Below, one piece after another: positions 7,735 to 17,060 of a DNA stretch of 49,000 bases. This stretch comes from Prevotella sp. (GTDB taxonomy: Bacteria; Bacteroidota; Bacteroidia; Bacteroidales; Bacteroidaceae): the NCBI GenBank assembly GCA_017475005.1, contig JAFVGI010000044.1, positions 1-49,000 of the forward strand. The letters run 5' to 3'. How positions within the stretch are numbered: the first letter of the stretch is position 1; every line of letters begins with the position of its first letter. Below the pieces are notes generated by a model. The model was not told the DNA's origin and searched no databases. It saw nothing but the letters and a program-made list of their open reading frames with translations. The position numbers and the translations under genes are program-made.

Positions 7735-8817
7735 ATGAAACTGAAAATTGCTGTATTGGCTGGTGATGGTATCGGCCCGGAAATTATGGAGCAGGGTGTG
7801 GCTGTAATGTCTGCTGTAGCAGAGAAGTTCGGTCACGAGGTTAGTTACAAGGAAGCCCTCTGTGGTGCTCATGCCATTGATGAGGTCGGTGACCCATTCC
7901 CAGAGGAGACATACAAGACATGTGAGGAAGCTGATGCTGTTCTTTTTGCCAGCGTCGGTGATCCAAAGTTTGATAACAACCCTTCTGCAAAGGTACGTCC
8001 AGAGCAGGGTCTTCTCGCTATGCGTAAGAAGCTCGGTCTGTTTGCAAACATTCGTCCTGTAACCACTTTCGACTGCCTCGTTCATAAGTCACCACTGAAA
8101 GACGAGATAGTAAAGGGTGCTGACTTTATCTGTATCCGCGAACTCACCGGCGGTATGTACTTCGGTAAGAAGCAGGAGCCACAGATGAATGCAGAACTGG
8201 GCGAGGAAGATGCTCTCGATACAAACTACTACACTCGTCATGAGGTAGAGCGCATCCTGAAGGTAGCATATCAGTATGCCCGTCAGCGTAAGAATCACGT
8301 TACTGTTGTTGATAAGGCTAATGTGCTCGCTTCTTCACGTTTGTGGCGTAAGATTGCACAGGAGATTGCACCACAGTATCCTGACGTCACAACTGACTAT
8401 ATGTATGTTGACAACGCTGCTATGCGCATGATTCAGGAGCCAACATTCTTTGATGTCATGGTAACCGAGAATACCTTTGGTGATATCCTTACTGATGAAG
8501 GTTCTTGTATCACTGGTTCTATGGGACTGTTGCCATCAGCATCAACAGGTTCTTCTACACCTGTCTTCGAGCCAATCCACGGTTCTTGGCCACAGGGTAA
8601 GGGCCTGAATATTGCCAACCCACTCGCACAGATTCTCTCTGTTGCTATGCTCTATGAGTATTTCGACCTCAAGGAAGAAGGTGCTCTCATCCGTAAGGCT
8701 GTTGATGCTTCTCTCGACCAGAATGTCCGCACACCTGAAATTCAGGTAGAAGGTGGTGCGAAGTACGGCACAAAGGAAGTAGGTCAGTGGATTGTTGACT
8801 ACATCAAGAAGGCGTAA
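7735..8817 (+). CDS. leuB: 3-isopropylmalate dehydrogenase
   Basis: This 360-residue NAD-dependent decarboxylating dehydrogenase carries out the third step of leucine synthesis. Motifs include the N-terminal [13 protein letters not shown], the substrate-region TGGMYFG and [13 protein letters not shown], and the metal and cofactor signature [25 protein letters not shown]. Length is standard for LeuB. The other leu genes are not adjacent, so it stands alone between tRNA-Pro and a bidirectional terminator. Confidence 0.96.
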   Translation: MKLKIAVLAGDGIGPEIMEQGVAVMSAVAEKFGHEVSYKEALCGAHAIDEVGDPFPEETYKTCEEADAVLFASVGDPKFDNNPSAKVRPEQGLLAMRKKLGLFANIRPVTTFDCLVHKSPLKDEIVKGADFICIRELTGGMYFGKKQEPQMNAELGEEDALDTNYYTRHEVERILKVAYQYARQRKNHVTVVDKANVLASSRLWRKIAQEIAPQYPDVTTDYMYVDNAAMRMIQEPTFFDVMVTENTFGDILTDEGSCITGSMGLLPSASTGSSTPVFEPIHGSWPQGKGLNIANPLAQILSVAMLYEYFDLKEEGALIRKAVDASLDQNVRTPEIQVEGGAKYGTKEVGQWIVDYIKKA

Positions 8818-8840
8818 TAAGATATTACGATATACAAAAA

Positions 8841-8879
8841 AAAACTCACGCAGGTATTTTCTGTGTGAGTTTCTTTTTT
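8841..8879. terminator. Bidirectional terminator between leuB and the transporter gene
   Basis: A 12-base stem AAACTCACGCAG pairs with CTGTGTGAGTTT around a 7-base loop. It has an A run on the left and a T run on the right, so it can serve both convergent genes. Confidence 0.85.
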
Positions 8880-10670
8880 TTATGGTAATGGTGTCAACGG
8901 ATAGACGATATTCACTATCAGGATATTGGCAGCCAGTATGATGATGTTCATCAGCAAACCTATTCGCATAAAGTCGCTGAAACGATATCCACCTGGAGCG
9001 TACACCAGCATATGCGTTGGTGAGCCGATAGGCGTAGCGAAACTGCTGCTGACGCTAATCATCAGGGCAACGAGGAACGGGAACGGGTCGTAGCCCAGTT
9101 TCTCCGCAGCCTCATACATGATAGGGAAGAACATGGCACCAGCTGCTGTGTTCGAGATAAATTCCGTTATAAATGTTCCTACGAAGCATACGGCAGTCAT
9201 CACAACGATAGGATTCGTACCGCAAATATCCAGGATGCCATTTGCCATCCATTCTGCAATACCCGTCTTCTGTATTGCAATACCAAGAACGGCACTTCCT
9301 GCGAATACCATCAATATCTCCCAGTTTATAGCCTTCATGGCCTGATCCATATTACAGCATCTGAATAATAGCATTGCTGCTGCAGCAAGGAAAGCACATT
9401 GCAATAGCGGCATGATGCCGAGAGCCGAAAGTACTACCATTGCTATCATGATGGCGGTGGAGATAAGGGTACCATATCCAATGTCAGGTACCTCGTCAGA
9501 GTCATAGAAGCAGAGGTCGCTCTTTGAAGTGTCCACTTTAAAATTTCCTGGGCACACCAAAAGAAGTGTATCACCAGCCTCTAACACTACCTCTCGTGGT
9601 GCCTCATTGATACGCTCACCGCGTCGTGATACGGCAGCCAGAATCATGTTTGTATCCTTCTCAAAGCCAATATCTCCGATTCTCTTGCCTATCAGGCTGC
9701 TGCCGAAATTGACGTATGCAGTACGTAGTTTGGCGTTATTGTCCACCTCACTCATTGAGAAGACATGATGGTCAGCAGCCACGAGGCTATGTTTTACTGC
9801 TATTTCATATATCTCGTCAATATGTCCGGCATATATCAGATGGTCGCCACCCATGATTATTTCATCTTCGCGGACAGGCAGTGGAGCATGGTCGTAGTGA
9901 TACATCTCTACCAAGCTACCACCATTGATGTGGTATAGTCCGGCCTCATTAAGTGTCTGGCCGATATATGGATTGTCTGACGGCACCCGCAGTTCTACGG
10001 TATATTCTCCTGTTTCTTCGAAAGCACTCTCAGGAGCCTTGCGGTCGGGTAGGAGGCGACGCATAGCGATAACTGACAGTACGCCGACAGCCAGACAGAA
10101 TAGTCCTGGGATTGTTGTGGTAAGAATATTCATTGCCACACCAGTCTTTTCCTCATAGAGTCCGCTGATGATGAGGTTAGGAGGTGTTCCGATGAGTGTG
10201 CATACACCACCCATGCCTGAGGCATAGCTTAACGGAATGAGTAGTTTTGATGGCGACACGCCCAGTTTCTTAGCCCACATCTTTACGATGCCTACAAAGA
10301 GGCTTACTACCGTCGTGTTACTCAGGAACGAACTCAATGCCGCTACCGGCAGCATCAGTCGTGTTACCGCTTTTGAGTAACTGTCAGGTGTGCCAAGCAG
10401 ATATCTCACAACTACATACAGCACTCCTGTACGTGTTAATCCTGCTACTACCACAAACAACACTCCGACAGTAATTACCGAGGTGCCGCTGAAGCCAGAG
10501 AAAGCCTCTTTGGCATCCAACACGCCCGTAACAAACAGAGTACCGATAGCTCCGAGGAATACAACGTCGCTGCGCCACTTGGTACACAGCAGTATCGTAA
10601 ACATTCCCACCACCGTCACGATGGTAATCCACGCATCAAGACCGAAGCCTAAAAACATCATCGATTCCAT
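8880..10670 (-). CDS. SLC13-type transporter with two TrkA-C domains
   Basis: This 596-residue inner-membrane protein belongs to the divalent anion/sodium symporter (CitMHS/ArsB-like) superfamily. Hydrophobic segments fill residues about 10-205 and 400-590. Between them lie two soluble RCK-C/TrkA-C type regions (about 220-300 and 305-385; for example GDTLLLVCP). The family motif SNTAAGAMFFPI is near residue 510 and TPIGSPTHMLVYAPGGYRF near 550, while the first half has the matching SNTTVVSLF and GGVCTLIGTPPNLI. The substrate (dicarboxylate, sulfate or phosphate) cannot be decided. It is preceded on its strand by the 153-residue secreted protein gene across a 39-base repeat-filled gap. Confidence 0.88.
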   Translation of the reverse strand: MESMMFLGFGLDAWITIVTVVGMFTILLCTKWRSDVVFLGAIGTLFVTGVLDAKEAFSGFSGTSVITVGVLFVVVAGLTRTGVLYVVVRYLLGTPDSYSKAVTRLMLPVAALSSFLSNTTVVSLFVGIVKMWAKKLGVSPSKLLIPLSYASGMGGVCTLIGTPPNLIISGLYEEKTGVAMNILTTTIPGLFCLAVGVLSVIAMRRLLPDRKAPESAFEETGEYTVELRVPSDNPYIGQTLNEAGLYHINGGSLVEMYHYDHAPLPVREDEIIMGGDHLIYAGHIDEIYEIAVKHSLVAADHHVFSMSEVDNNAKLRTAYVNFGSSLIGKRIGDIGFEKDTNMILAAVSRRGERINEAPREVVLEAGDTLLLVCPGNFKVDTSKSDLCFYDSDEVPDIGYGTLISTAIMIAMVVLSALGIMPLLQCAFLAAAAMLLFRCCNMDQAMKAINWEILMVFAGSAVLGIAIQKTGIAEWMANGILDICGTNPIVVMTAVCFVGTFITEFISNTAAGAMFFPIMYEAAEKLGYDPFPFLVALMISVSSSFATPIGSPTHMLVYAPGGYRFSDFMRIGLLMNIIILAANILIVNIVYPLTPLP

Positions 10671-10677
10671 TAAATAT

Positions 10678-10713
10678 CTTACCGTTATCGTTAAGGTTAA
10701 CGTTAACGTTTAA
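10678..10713. repeat. Intergenic TTAACG/CGATAACGG repeat
   Basis: Read on the minus strand, in the direction of the genes, this is a run of gttaac, ccttaac and gataacgg units directly ahead of the transporter start. It slightly overlaps the end of the upstream gene. It belongs to the TAACCG family. Confidence 0.6.
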
Positions 10714-11171
10714 TCGTCCACTTTTTTAACGTTAAACTTCTTGTCAAACTCTACTTCTAACCCATTATTCAGCTTAACCTCATACTTTTTGCCATTACTG
10801 CTTCTGTCTATCTTTACGATTCTAGCATTAGAAAAGTCTGCCATAATGCGCATTTTTATAGGGTTGGGAATAAGGATGTCTGGCACTTGAGTTGTGTGGC
10901 ATGAAACTTCCGTCCACTCACCCTTGTTGTTAAATTCAATCTTTTCCCCATTATTGAATATCACTTCGTACTCACCCCTCTCTTTCAATATGGTAAGTAC
11001 CTCTCTGTCTGCAAAACACTTGGTTATGACCTCCTGTGCGGCAACAGGCAGTTGTTGAACACCGACTACGTATCCATCACTTGCCATTTCTACAGAGGTA
11101 TTCTTCTCTACCATAGAATATGTTGTTCCCACCATTAGAAACATACATACTAAAAAAAACATTCTTTTCAT
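10710..11171 (-). CDS. Secreted PepSY-like (BLIP-type) protein
   Basis: This 153-residue protein has an N-terminal signal peptide (residues 1-19, MKRMFFLVCMFLMVGTTYS). Two tandem modules share the pattern YEV.(F/L)NNG..(I/V)EF followed by V: YEVIFNNGEKIEFNNKGEWTEV (about 68-89) and YEVKLNNGLEVEFDKKFNVKKV (about 130-151). This pattern is typical of the periplasmic PepSY-like proteins abundant in Bacteroidetes, some of which resemble beta-lactamase inhibitor folds. The molecular role is unknown. A promoter lies 60 bases upstream. Confidence 0.82.
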   Translation of the reverse strand: MKRMFFLVCMFLMVGTTYSMVEKNTSVEMASDGYVVGVQQLPVAAQEVITKCFADREVLTILKERGEYEVIFNNGEKIEFNNKGEWTEVSCHTTQVPDILIPNPIKMRIMADFSNARIVKIDRSSNGKKYEVKLNNGLEVEFDKKFNVKKVDD

Positions 11172-11231
11172 TTTCGTAATAATTATTGATTAGGTAAATA
11201 AATAGTTTGCATTGTTTATGTATTCCGCTTG

Positions 11232-11239
11232 CAAAATTA
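11232..11239 (-). promoter_or_regulatory. -7 element for the PepSY-like gene
   Basis: TAATTTTG on the minus strand matches TAnnTTTG and lies 60 bases before the start codon at 11171. Confidence 0.55.
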
Positions 11240-11290
11240 TAAAAATTCTTTTTATTTTCTACGGAGAAACAGATAATTTTTTTATTTTTG

Positions 11291-11322
11291 TTTGGTATTT
11301 TGCTCACTTAATTGTATCTTTG
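11291..11322 (+). promoter_or_regulatory. Promoter for the M48 peptidase gene
   Basis: TTTG (11291-11294), a 20-base spacer and TATCTTTG (11315-11322) fit the consensus exactly. The ATG follows at 11348. Confidence 0.85.
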
Positions 11323-11347
11323 CAAACGGAAGATAATTTATAAGACT

Positions 11348-12244
11348 ATGAAAAAGATAAAATTCCTTTTGATGGCGATAGCCGGGGCTGTCCTGGTGAG
11401 TTGTGGTACTGCAAGTACTGTGCCTATTACAGGCAGAAAACAACGTCTTGTTGTTAGTGACGAACAGGTGTTGGGCCTCAGTAGTCAGGAGTACAACAAG
11501 TATATGCAGTCGGCAACACCTTCCAAGGATGCTGCTGCTACTGCAATGGTGAAACGCGTTGGTCAGCGCCTGGCTGCTGCTGTTGTAGCTTATCTTAATG
11601 CCCACAATATGGGCAATGAGGTATCCAACTATCAGTGGGAGTTTAATCTGGTGCAGGATGATCAGGTTAATGCCTGGTGTATGCCTGGCGGTAAGATTGT
11701 TGTCTATGAGGGCATTCTGCCTGTTACGAAAGATGAGGCATCGCTTGCCGTTGTACTGGGTCACGAGATAGCGCATGCTGTGGCAAAACACTCGGCAGAA
11801 CGCATCAGCAATTCCTACAAGCAACAGACAGCAATGTCGGTAATAGGCGGTGTGGCAGGTGCTGCAGGCGTTAGTTCCGGTTTGCAGTCAATAGCGTCAG
11901 TAGCTATTGGTGTCGGTGCTCAGGCATGGTCGTCGGGTTTCTCCCGAAAGCAGGAGAGTGAGGCTGACCATATAGGACTTATCTTTGCTGCTATGGCAGG
12001 ATATGATCCGGAGGTGGCAGTATCATTCTGGCAGCGTATGGCGTCGGTGGGAAACAGCTCAAACTCTATCTTCAGCGACCACCCTTCTGACGAGAAGAGA
12101 ATAAAGCAGATACAGGAATGGATGCCAGAGGCAATGCAGTATTACAAGCAGTCATCAGCAACCGTTGCAGATGTTTCGACCTCACCAGCTCCGACTGTAA
12201 AAAGCGTTTCGATAAATAGCCTGTCAAAAGCACAGAAGAAGTAG
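11348..12244 (+). CDS. M48 family metallopeptidase, lipoprotein
   Basis: This 298-residue zinc protease belongs to the M48B group (LoiP/BepA/YcaL-like), which acts in envelope protein quality control. A signal peptide ends in the lipobox LVSC, so the mature protein should be lipid-anchored in the periplasm. The catalytic HEIAH lies at residues 139-143, within VVLGHEIAHAVAKHSAERI, and the third zinc ligand is in ESEADHIGL. ATG 11348 is chosen because it places the signal peptide at the N-terminus and lies a normal distance from the promoter. The next gene starts 2 bases after the stop. Confidence 0.92.
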   Translation: MKKIKFLLMAIAGAVLVSCGTASTVPITGRKQRLVVSDEQVLGLSSQEYNKYMQSATPSKDAAATAMVKRVGQRLAAAVVAYLNAHNMGNEVSNYQWEFNLVQDDQVNAWCMPGGKIVVYEGILPVTKDEASLAVVLGHEIAHAVAKHSAERISNSYKQQTAMSVIGGVAGAAGVSSGLQSIASVAIGVGAQAWSSGFSRKQESEADHIGLIFAAMAGYDPEVAVSFWQRMASVGNSSNSIFSDHPSDEKRIKQIQEWMPEAMQYYKQSSATVADVSTSPAPTVKSVSINSLSKAQKK

Positions 12245-12246
12245 TT

Positions 12247-12867
12247 ATGAAGGTTTTGCTTATCAATGGTAGTCCGCACGATAACGGAAATACATACCTG
12301 GCGCTTAACGAGGTGGCACAGTCACTTCAGAAGGAAGGTATAGAAACAGAAATCGTCAGTATCGGGAAACGTGCCATACAGGGTTGCATCGCCTGCGGGT
12401 GGTGCAGCAGGATGGGGAAGTGTACCTTCAACGACGACCTGTACTACAAGATTTGGCGTGCCGTAAAAGATGGCATCGACGGCCTGGTTGTCGGCTCGCC
12501 AGTATATTATGGCGGTCCGAACGGCTCTTTGTGTGCCTTGCTCGACAGAGTGTTCTATTCTCTTGGCAATGCGCTGCAGTACAAGCCTGCTGCCAGCGTA
12601 GTGGTATGCCGAAGAGGTGGTGCCTCTGCTGCCTTTGACCGTCTGAATAAGTATTTCACTATTATGAAGATGCCCGTTGTCAGTTCGCAGTACTGGAATA
12701 TGGCTTACGGCCTGAATCAAGGAGAGGTGACAAAGGACGAAGAGGGTATGCAGACAATGCGTACCTTGGGCCAGAATATGGCGTGGATGATAAAACGCCT
12801 GAACATAGAGGAAGAAGGACACCCGACAGCAGAGTCACCCGAATGGACGAATTTCATTAAAGGGTAA
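12247..12867 (+). CDS. Flavodoxin-fold NAD(P)H-dependent oxidoreductase (iron-sulfur flavoprotein type)
   Basis: This 206-residue protein starts with the NADPH-dependent FMN reductase signature VLLINGSPHDNGNT. It also has the family's cysteine-rich segment GCIACGWCSRMGKC (about residues 45-58) and the FMN-loop GSPVYYGGPNG (about 83-93). In iron-sulfur flavoproteins such cysteines can hold a cluster, although the exact ligand set here is not certain. Electron partners and substrate are unknown. It is translationally close to the M48 gene (2-base gap) and convergent with the FAD oxidoreductase gene. Confidence 0.85.
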   Translation: MKVLLINGSPHDNGNTYLALNEVAQSLQKEGIETEIVSIGKRAIQGCIACGWCSRMGKCTFNDDLYYKIWRAVKDGIDGLVVGSPVYYGGPNGSLCALLDRVFYSLGNALQYKPAASVVVCRRGGASAAFDRLNKYFTIMKMPVVSSQYWNMAYGLNQGEVTKDEEGMQTMRTLGQNMAWMIKRLNIEEEGHPTAESPEWTNFIKG

Positions 12868-12890
12868 CGGTTATCGGTTAGCGGTTATCG
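12868..12890. repeat. Convergent-gap GGTTATCGGTTAGC repeat
   Basis: Three tandem units (cggttat, cggttag, cggttat) fill the gap between two convergent stop codons. On the other strand these read ataaccg/ctaaccg, the same family as at 31851-31880 and 42565-42648. Confidence 0.7.
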
Positions 12891-12898
12891 AAAACTCT

Positions 12899-14266
12899 TC
12901 ACTTAATAATCTCTCGGCACGTGAAGTAGGCTGTCATGGTGGTGCCATGGATGCCGTGAATCATAAGGCTCTGTCCGGTAAGAAGAAGGTTGGGCAGAGG
13001 GGTGCGTGGGGTGAGGATGGTCATCAGGTGGTTTGAGAAATCTTTGCGGATACCATAGGCATTTCCTTCCGGTGCATTGTTGTAGTCGCGCCAAGTGAGA
13101 GGGGAAGAACAATATATTTCTTTTACGGCATCACGAAGTCCCGGCAAGAGTATTTCAGCCCTTGCAATGAGTTCCTGTGCCTTGGCAGCCTTGAAGGCCT
13201 TATAGTCGTCACCGCGATGGCCGAGGGTCGTATCGTGCCACTGTGCCACCTCGCTCCACAACATGGGGGTGAGGATGTCTATCTGGTTGGGTTGTGCAAA
13301 GGAGATAAGTATGCCGTTCCTGTCCCATACGTCGGAAGGGGTGGAGTAGAGGAACTTGTTGTGGTTGGCATAGAACTGCTCGGTATCGAGACGTAGGGAG
13401 CAGGTGAAGATGCCAAACGTATTTTCGAGAGACGTCATGCGACGGCGATAGATGCCTTTAACGACACGGCTTTCCTTGATAAGACTGATGGTGAGTGAAG
13501 GGTGGATGTCGGAAATAAAGATGTCGGCATCATAGCGTTCGCCATTCTTGCAGACGGCTGTACAGAGCATTCCGTCGCGTTCAACGAGCTCCGTTACCTC
13601 GCTATTGCAAAGTACCTCTCCGCCGTTGTCTTCTATTTGTTTTATGAGTTGGTTTACGAGAACATTTCCCGGGGCATTAAGACGCCAGCTGCTTTGTATG
13701 AAGGAGGCATTGCCATGGGCAAAGTTGAATAGCGGCAGCGTCTCGCGGTTGAGTTCCATCTTGAGGGATGTTCCCGACAGAACGGCGATAAGCAGCGGGT
13801 CGGAGAAGGTCTCGTTGAGCCATTGCCACGCATTGACGTCAGCATAGTGCATGCTAGTGTCGGTATCGCTGTCGCGGAGGACATCGATGTATTTCTGCAG
13901 CCCAGCCTTCTGTGACGGAAAGCGTTCTGACATGGTGCGTAGGAAATTGTCGTAGCCTTCAACGAACGGGAATGTCTCGCCACCGATGGTGATACGGTCG
14001 AAGCCGTTAGGGTCGAGATGCTGCCAAGGGAGAGAGAGAAGTCCCAGCTGCTTGAAGATATCATGCAGTACCTGTCCCTCGCCGATGCCTCCGACATAAT
14101 GCAGGCCGGTGTCATAATCCATACCGTTGCGACGATAGCTCTGCATGCAGCCGCCGGGCTGATGCTGACGCTCCAGAATGCGCACGTGAAAACCCTCCCT
14201 TGACAGGAGAACACCGCACTCAAGGGCTCCAAGACCCGAACCGATTATGATTACTTCTTTAGCCAA
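12899..14266 (-). CDS. FAD-dependent oxidoreductase, phytoene desaturase / retinol saturase family
   Basis: This 455-residue protein has an N-terminal dinucleotide fold (IIIGSGLGALECGVLLSREG, then an acidic residue in LERQ), the family's DTGLHYVGG near residues 53-61, and a C-terminal FAD motif LLTGQSLMIHGIHGTTM. Such COG1233 enzymes reduce, desaturate or isomerise polyene chains. The start codon is TTG at 14266, inside the end of the exporter gene (16-base overlap): the Rossmann beta strand begins at once, so no later start is possible. It is last in the seven-gene lipid/polyene block. The substrate is unknown; an acyl polyene made by the neighbouring enzymes is the natural guess. Confidence 0.85.
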   Translation of the reverse strand: MAKEVIIIGSGLGALECGVLLSREGFHVRILERQHQPGGCMQSYRRNGMDYDTGLHYVGGIGEGQVLHDIFKQLGLLSLPWQHLDPNGFDRITIGGETFPFVEGYDNFLRTMSERFPSQKAGLQKYIDVLRDSDTDTSMHYADVNAWQWLNETFSDPLLIAVLSGTSLKMELNRETLPLFNFAHGNASFIQSSWRLNAPGNVLVNQLIKQIEDNGGEVLCNSEVTELVERDGMLCTAVCKNGERYDADIFISDIHPSLTISLIKESRVVKGIYRRRMTSLENTFGIFTCSLRLDTEQFYANHNKFLYSTPSDVWDRNGILISFAQPNQIDILTPMLWSEVAQWHDTTLGHRGDDYKAFKAAKAQELIARAEILLPGLRDAVKEIYCSSPLTWRDYNNAPEGNAYGIRKDFSNHLMTILTPRTPLPNLLLTGQSLMIHGIHGTTMTAYFTCREIIK

Positions 14267-16710
14267 CGGAATACAGCAGGTTGAAGGATGTAGGACAATG
14301 CTACTGCAGATATCATGCCCACAAGAGTTGCGAAGCCTACCGACTGAAGGGCTGGATGCTGTGCAAGGAGCATGGAGGCAACAGTAGTGATGAGTATGAA
14401 GGCAGAGAAGAGAATGGCTGTCTTATGGAAAGCCAGCATGTGGGAAGAGGTGTTGTTCTTCTCGCCAATGAGTCCTGACATGATGAATATGGAATAGTCA
14501 ACACCAATACCGAAGATGAAGGTAGAGATGATGATGTTGATAAGATTGAAACGAATGCCGAAGAGCGCCATCGCTCCCAGGACTATGAGCCATGAGATGA
14601 GGATTGGCGAGAAGCCGAGCAGGGCATAGCACCAGTTGAAGCGGAAGCTGAGCAGCAATACCACGAAGACAAATGCCATGCTGACCCACTGAAGCACGTT
14701 GAAGTCGCTGTTGAGGGTTGTCAGGCCGTCTTTGGTATAGTAGTTGGTATCGAGCACCAGCATATTCGGCTCGTTGGCAATGGCATCGCAAACGGCGGTA
14801 TATGTCTTCAGATTGCGAGGCATAGAGACATTGGTGAAGATGAGCCAGTCGCCGGCCATTGTCTGCTCCATAAGTGTTGACTGATAGCCTGGTGGAATGA
14901 TGTCGATGTCATAGAGAGGGGTAGGTAGATATTCACTCTCTACCAACTCGTAGAAAGGAGAATCGGCAGGAATGAAAGGACGCACTTTGTTGATGCGTTC
15001 CGGAGTCCAGAAAGCCTTCCATGCATCGATGCGTTCCTTCTGCTGAGTGAGAGGAACGAAGATAGAATTCGTATGGGTATAGTCCTTTACCAGTCCCAGC
15101 TTCTGAAGAGAGTCGATTTTTGCTTGCAACAGGCTGAAATTCTGAAGGGCCTCTTCCGAAGTTTTACCCTGGGCTGCGAAATATCTCGTAGAGTCGGTAA
15201 GGCCGCCTGCAGGTGTCGTCTTGGCATCAAGGAGATGTTCCGCATATTCGGTATTTGGGGAGAGATATCCCAGATGGCTCATATCAGCATCAAAGTCGGT
15301 ACCTTTGATGACATATGACGTAACGAAAACAACAATAAAGATGCCGATAAGGTAGAGGAGTGGCTTCTTGGTGTCGAGAGGGTAGTTATTGAACTTGTCA
15401 ACTACAGCGAAGGCACGCTTGTTAATCTTGTTTCCTTCCATCTCCATGAGGTGAGGCAGATAGACGAGCGAGAATACCGTCGTACCAATGATTGCCAAAG
15501 CTGCGAAAAGACCAAAGTCCTGCAGCAGGTCGGTCTTGATGAAGATAAGTCCCATGAAGGAACCTATGGTCGTGATACATCCCAGCAGCACAGGGACTGT
15601 CTCGTCACGAATCACCTTTTCGGCATCGCCGGTATATTTATAGTGTATGATGATATGCAGGACGTATGACATTGCTACACCCAGCACGATTGCTCCCAAT
15701 CCGAGAGCCAGGAGCGAGAACTGTCCGCGGACAAGATACATAATGGAGAGTCCGAAGAGAGTGCCAAAGACGACTGGCAGCATAAGGAGAGGAATAGTGT
15801 TCCATGTCCGCATGCAGATGAATAGTACCAGGAGTACTATGAGCATAGACCATCCTACAGTGGAAACGAGGTCGTTCTTTATTGTTGAAGAGTTATAATA
15901 TCCGCTTGCGGGAGTGCCGTAATAGGATATCTTGACGCCCGGATGTGTCTTGGAAAAGTTGTCGATGAGACTGTTGAGATGTTCGAAGAGAGCAGAGCCT
16001 TGTCCTGTGTTCGTTGATGAGAAGGCTGGAGAGATAAAGGCAACGCATACTGTGGAATCAGGCACGAAGAAGTGTCCGTCGATAGTAATGAACTTGCCGC
16101 CGGTTGACATCAATGGCTCCATCTGCTTTGCCAGAATATCTCGCATGCCGATAGGGTCCATGTCAATGAGGGAAGAGAGCAGTTCGCCTGTCTCATCATC
16201 ATTCTCCATCGCTTTCTCCTTGTCGCTGGCGTTGATAGCCTGTTGCGCGCGAAGATGTCGTGGCGTCAACAGTGTGTCGAACTTTGCATAGGCACTGGTA
16301 TCGATATACGCCGGCAGATGCTCGATGAGGAAAGATACACCTTCGAACATCATGTCGTCGGGGATGCTGCGGAAGATGTCGATGTCGGTAGTATCGCGAG
16401 CCAGAAGAGAGTCGGAGAATACCTCGCAAGTATTGATAAGTTGGCTCACGGCTTTTGATTTCTGCTCTTTGACATTGCCGTTCATCTCAAAGAGCAGATA
16501 TGTCTTGTCTTTTATTCTAAGGTCAGCAAATGCCGTCTTGATAGAGCCGTCAGCATTTCGGGATGATGGCATCAGTTTGTTGAGGTCTTCCTCAAGGTGT
16601 ATGCATAAAGCACCATACCCTGTGACTACAAATAATAAAACCATCGAGAACCACATTTGGTACTGATGGCGTTTAAAGTATTGATAAATATCGGAAAATA
16701 TTCGGGTCAT
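14251..16710 (-). CDS. MMPL/RND-superfamily exporter
   Basis: This 819-residue inner-membrane transporter has the internal duplication of the RND superfamily: a first transmembrane helix (about residues 17-37), a large periplasmic loop to about 255, a helix bundle to about 425, a second loop, and a final bundle from about 665. It resembles COG4258 exporters, which accompany aryl-polyene and related lipid loci and move acyl products out of the inner membrane. Its ATG overlaps the TGA of the upstream hotdog gene as ATGA, implying translational coupling. The cargo is unknown. Confidence 0.85.
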   Translation of the reverse strand: MTRIFSDIYQYFKRHQYQMWFSMVLLFVVTGYGALCIHLEEDLNKLMPSSRNADGSIKTAFADLRIKDKTYLLFEMNGNVKEQKSKAVSQLINTCEVFSDSLLARDTTDIDIFRSIPDDMMFEGVSFLIEHLPAYIDTSAYAKFDTLLTPRHLRAQQAINASDKEKAMENDDETGELLSSLIDMDPIGMRDILAKQMEPLMSTGGKFITIDGHFFVPDSTVCVAFISPAFSSTNTGQGSALFEHLNSLIDNFSKTHPGVKISYYGTPASGYYNSSTIKNDLVSTVGWSMLIVLLVLFICMRTWNTIPLLMLPVVFGTLFGLSIMYLVRGQFSLLALGLGAIVLGVAMSYVLHIIIHYKYTGDAEKVIRDETVPVLLGCITTIGSFMGLIFIKTDLLQDFGLFAALAIIGTTVFSLVYLPHLMEMEGNKINKRAFAVVDKFNNYPLDTKKPLLYLIGIFIVVFVTSYVIKGTDFDADMSHLGYLSPNTEYAEHLLDAKTTPAGGLTDSTRYFAAQGKTSEEALQNFSLLQAKIDSLQKLGLVKDYTHTNSIFVPLTQQKERIDAWKAFWTPERINKVRPFIPADSPFYELVESEYLPTPLYDIDIIPPGYQSTLMEQTMAGDWLIFTNVSMPRNLKTYTAVCDAIANEPNMLVLDTNYYTKDGLTTLNSDFNVLQWVSMAFVFVVLLLSFRFNWCYALLGFSPILISWLIVLGAMALFGIRFNLINIIISTFIFGIGVDYSIFIMSGLIGEKNNTSSHMLAFHKTAILFSAFILITTVASMLLAQHPALQSVGFATLVGMISAVALSYILQPAVFRWLKK

Positions 16711-17060
16711 TGTACTGTACCTTTTAGGGTCATGTATGTCTGTGTGCTGTCTTTTATCTCAGCAAGAATGGTATTGTTCTCATCAACAGAGACCGATACC
16801 GTCACTTCCGGGCATACTTCCGGCGTAGCAATAGCCGTCAGGCGGCATTGCTTTATAGTGGCATAATGAAGGTTCTTCCCTGTCAGCATCATGGCACACT
16901 CAAGGATGGTCTGCATATTGCAAACACCTGGGCATACGGGATTGCCTGGGAAATGGCCGTCATACACACTACAATCAGGAAGAATGGCAAGGGTGTATGT
17001 AGCACTCATGCCGGACGTCTCTTCCTTTGTTACTTTATAGAATTTATCTTTAAGGAACAT
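16707..17060 (-). CDS. FabZ-like hotdog 3-hydroxyacyl-ACP dehydratase
   Basis: This 117-residue single hotdog protein carries the dehydratase signature YDGHFPGNPVCPGV (about residues 33-46), with the catalytic histidine in GHFP and a glutamate in TILECA at the position of the FabZ acid. The family removes water from 3-hydroxyacyl-ACP to make an enoyl double bond. It resembles the small ApeI-type dehydratases of polyene clusters. Its start overlaps the end of the neighbouring hotdog gene by 11 bases. Confidence 0.82.
   Translation of the reverse strand: MFLKDKFYKVTKEETSGMSATYTLAILPDCSVYDGHFPGNPVCPGVCNMQTILECAMMLTGKNLHYATIKQCRLTAIATPEVCPEVTVSVSVDENNTILAEIKDSTQTYMTLKGTVQ

Noticed and set aside
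11282-11824. Minus-strand open frame of 180 codons opposite the M48 gene
   Set aside because: It is opposite the zinc-binding part of a well-supported protease and covers its promoter; there is no family pattern.
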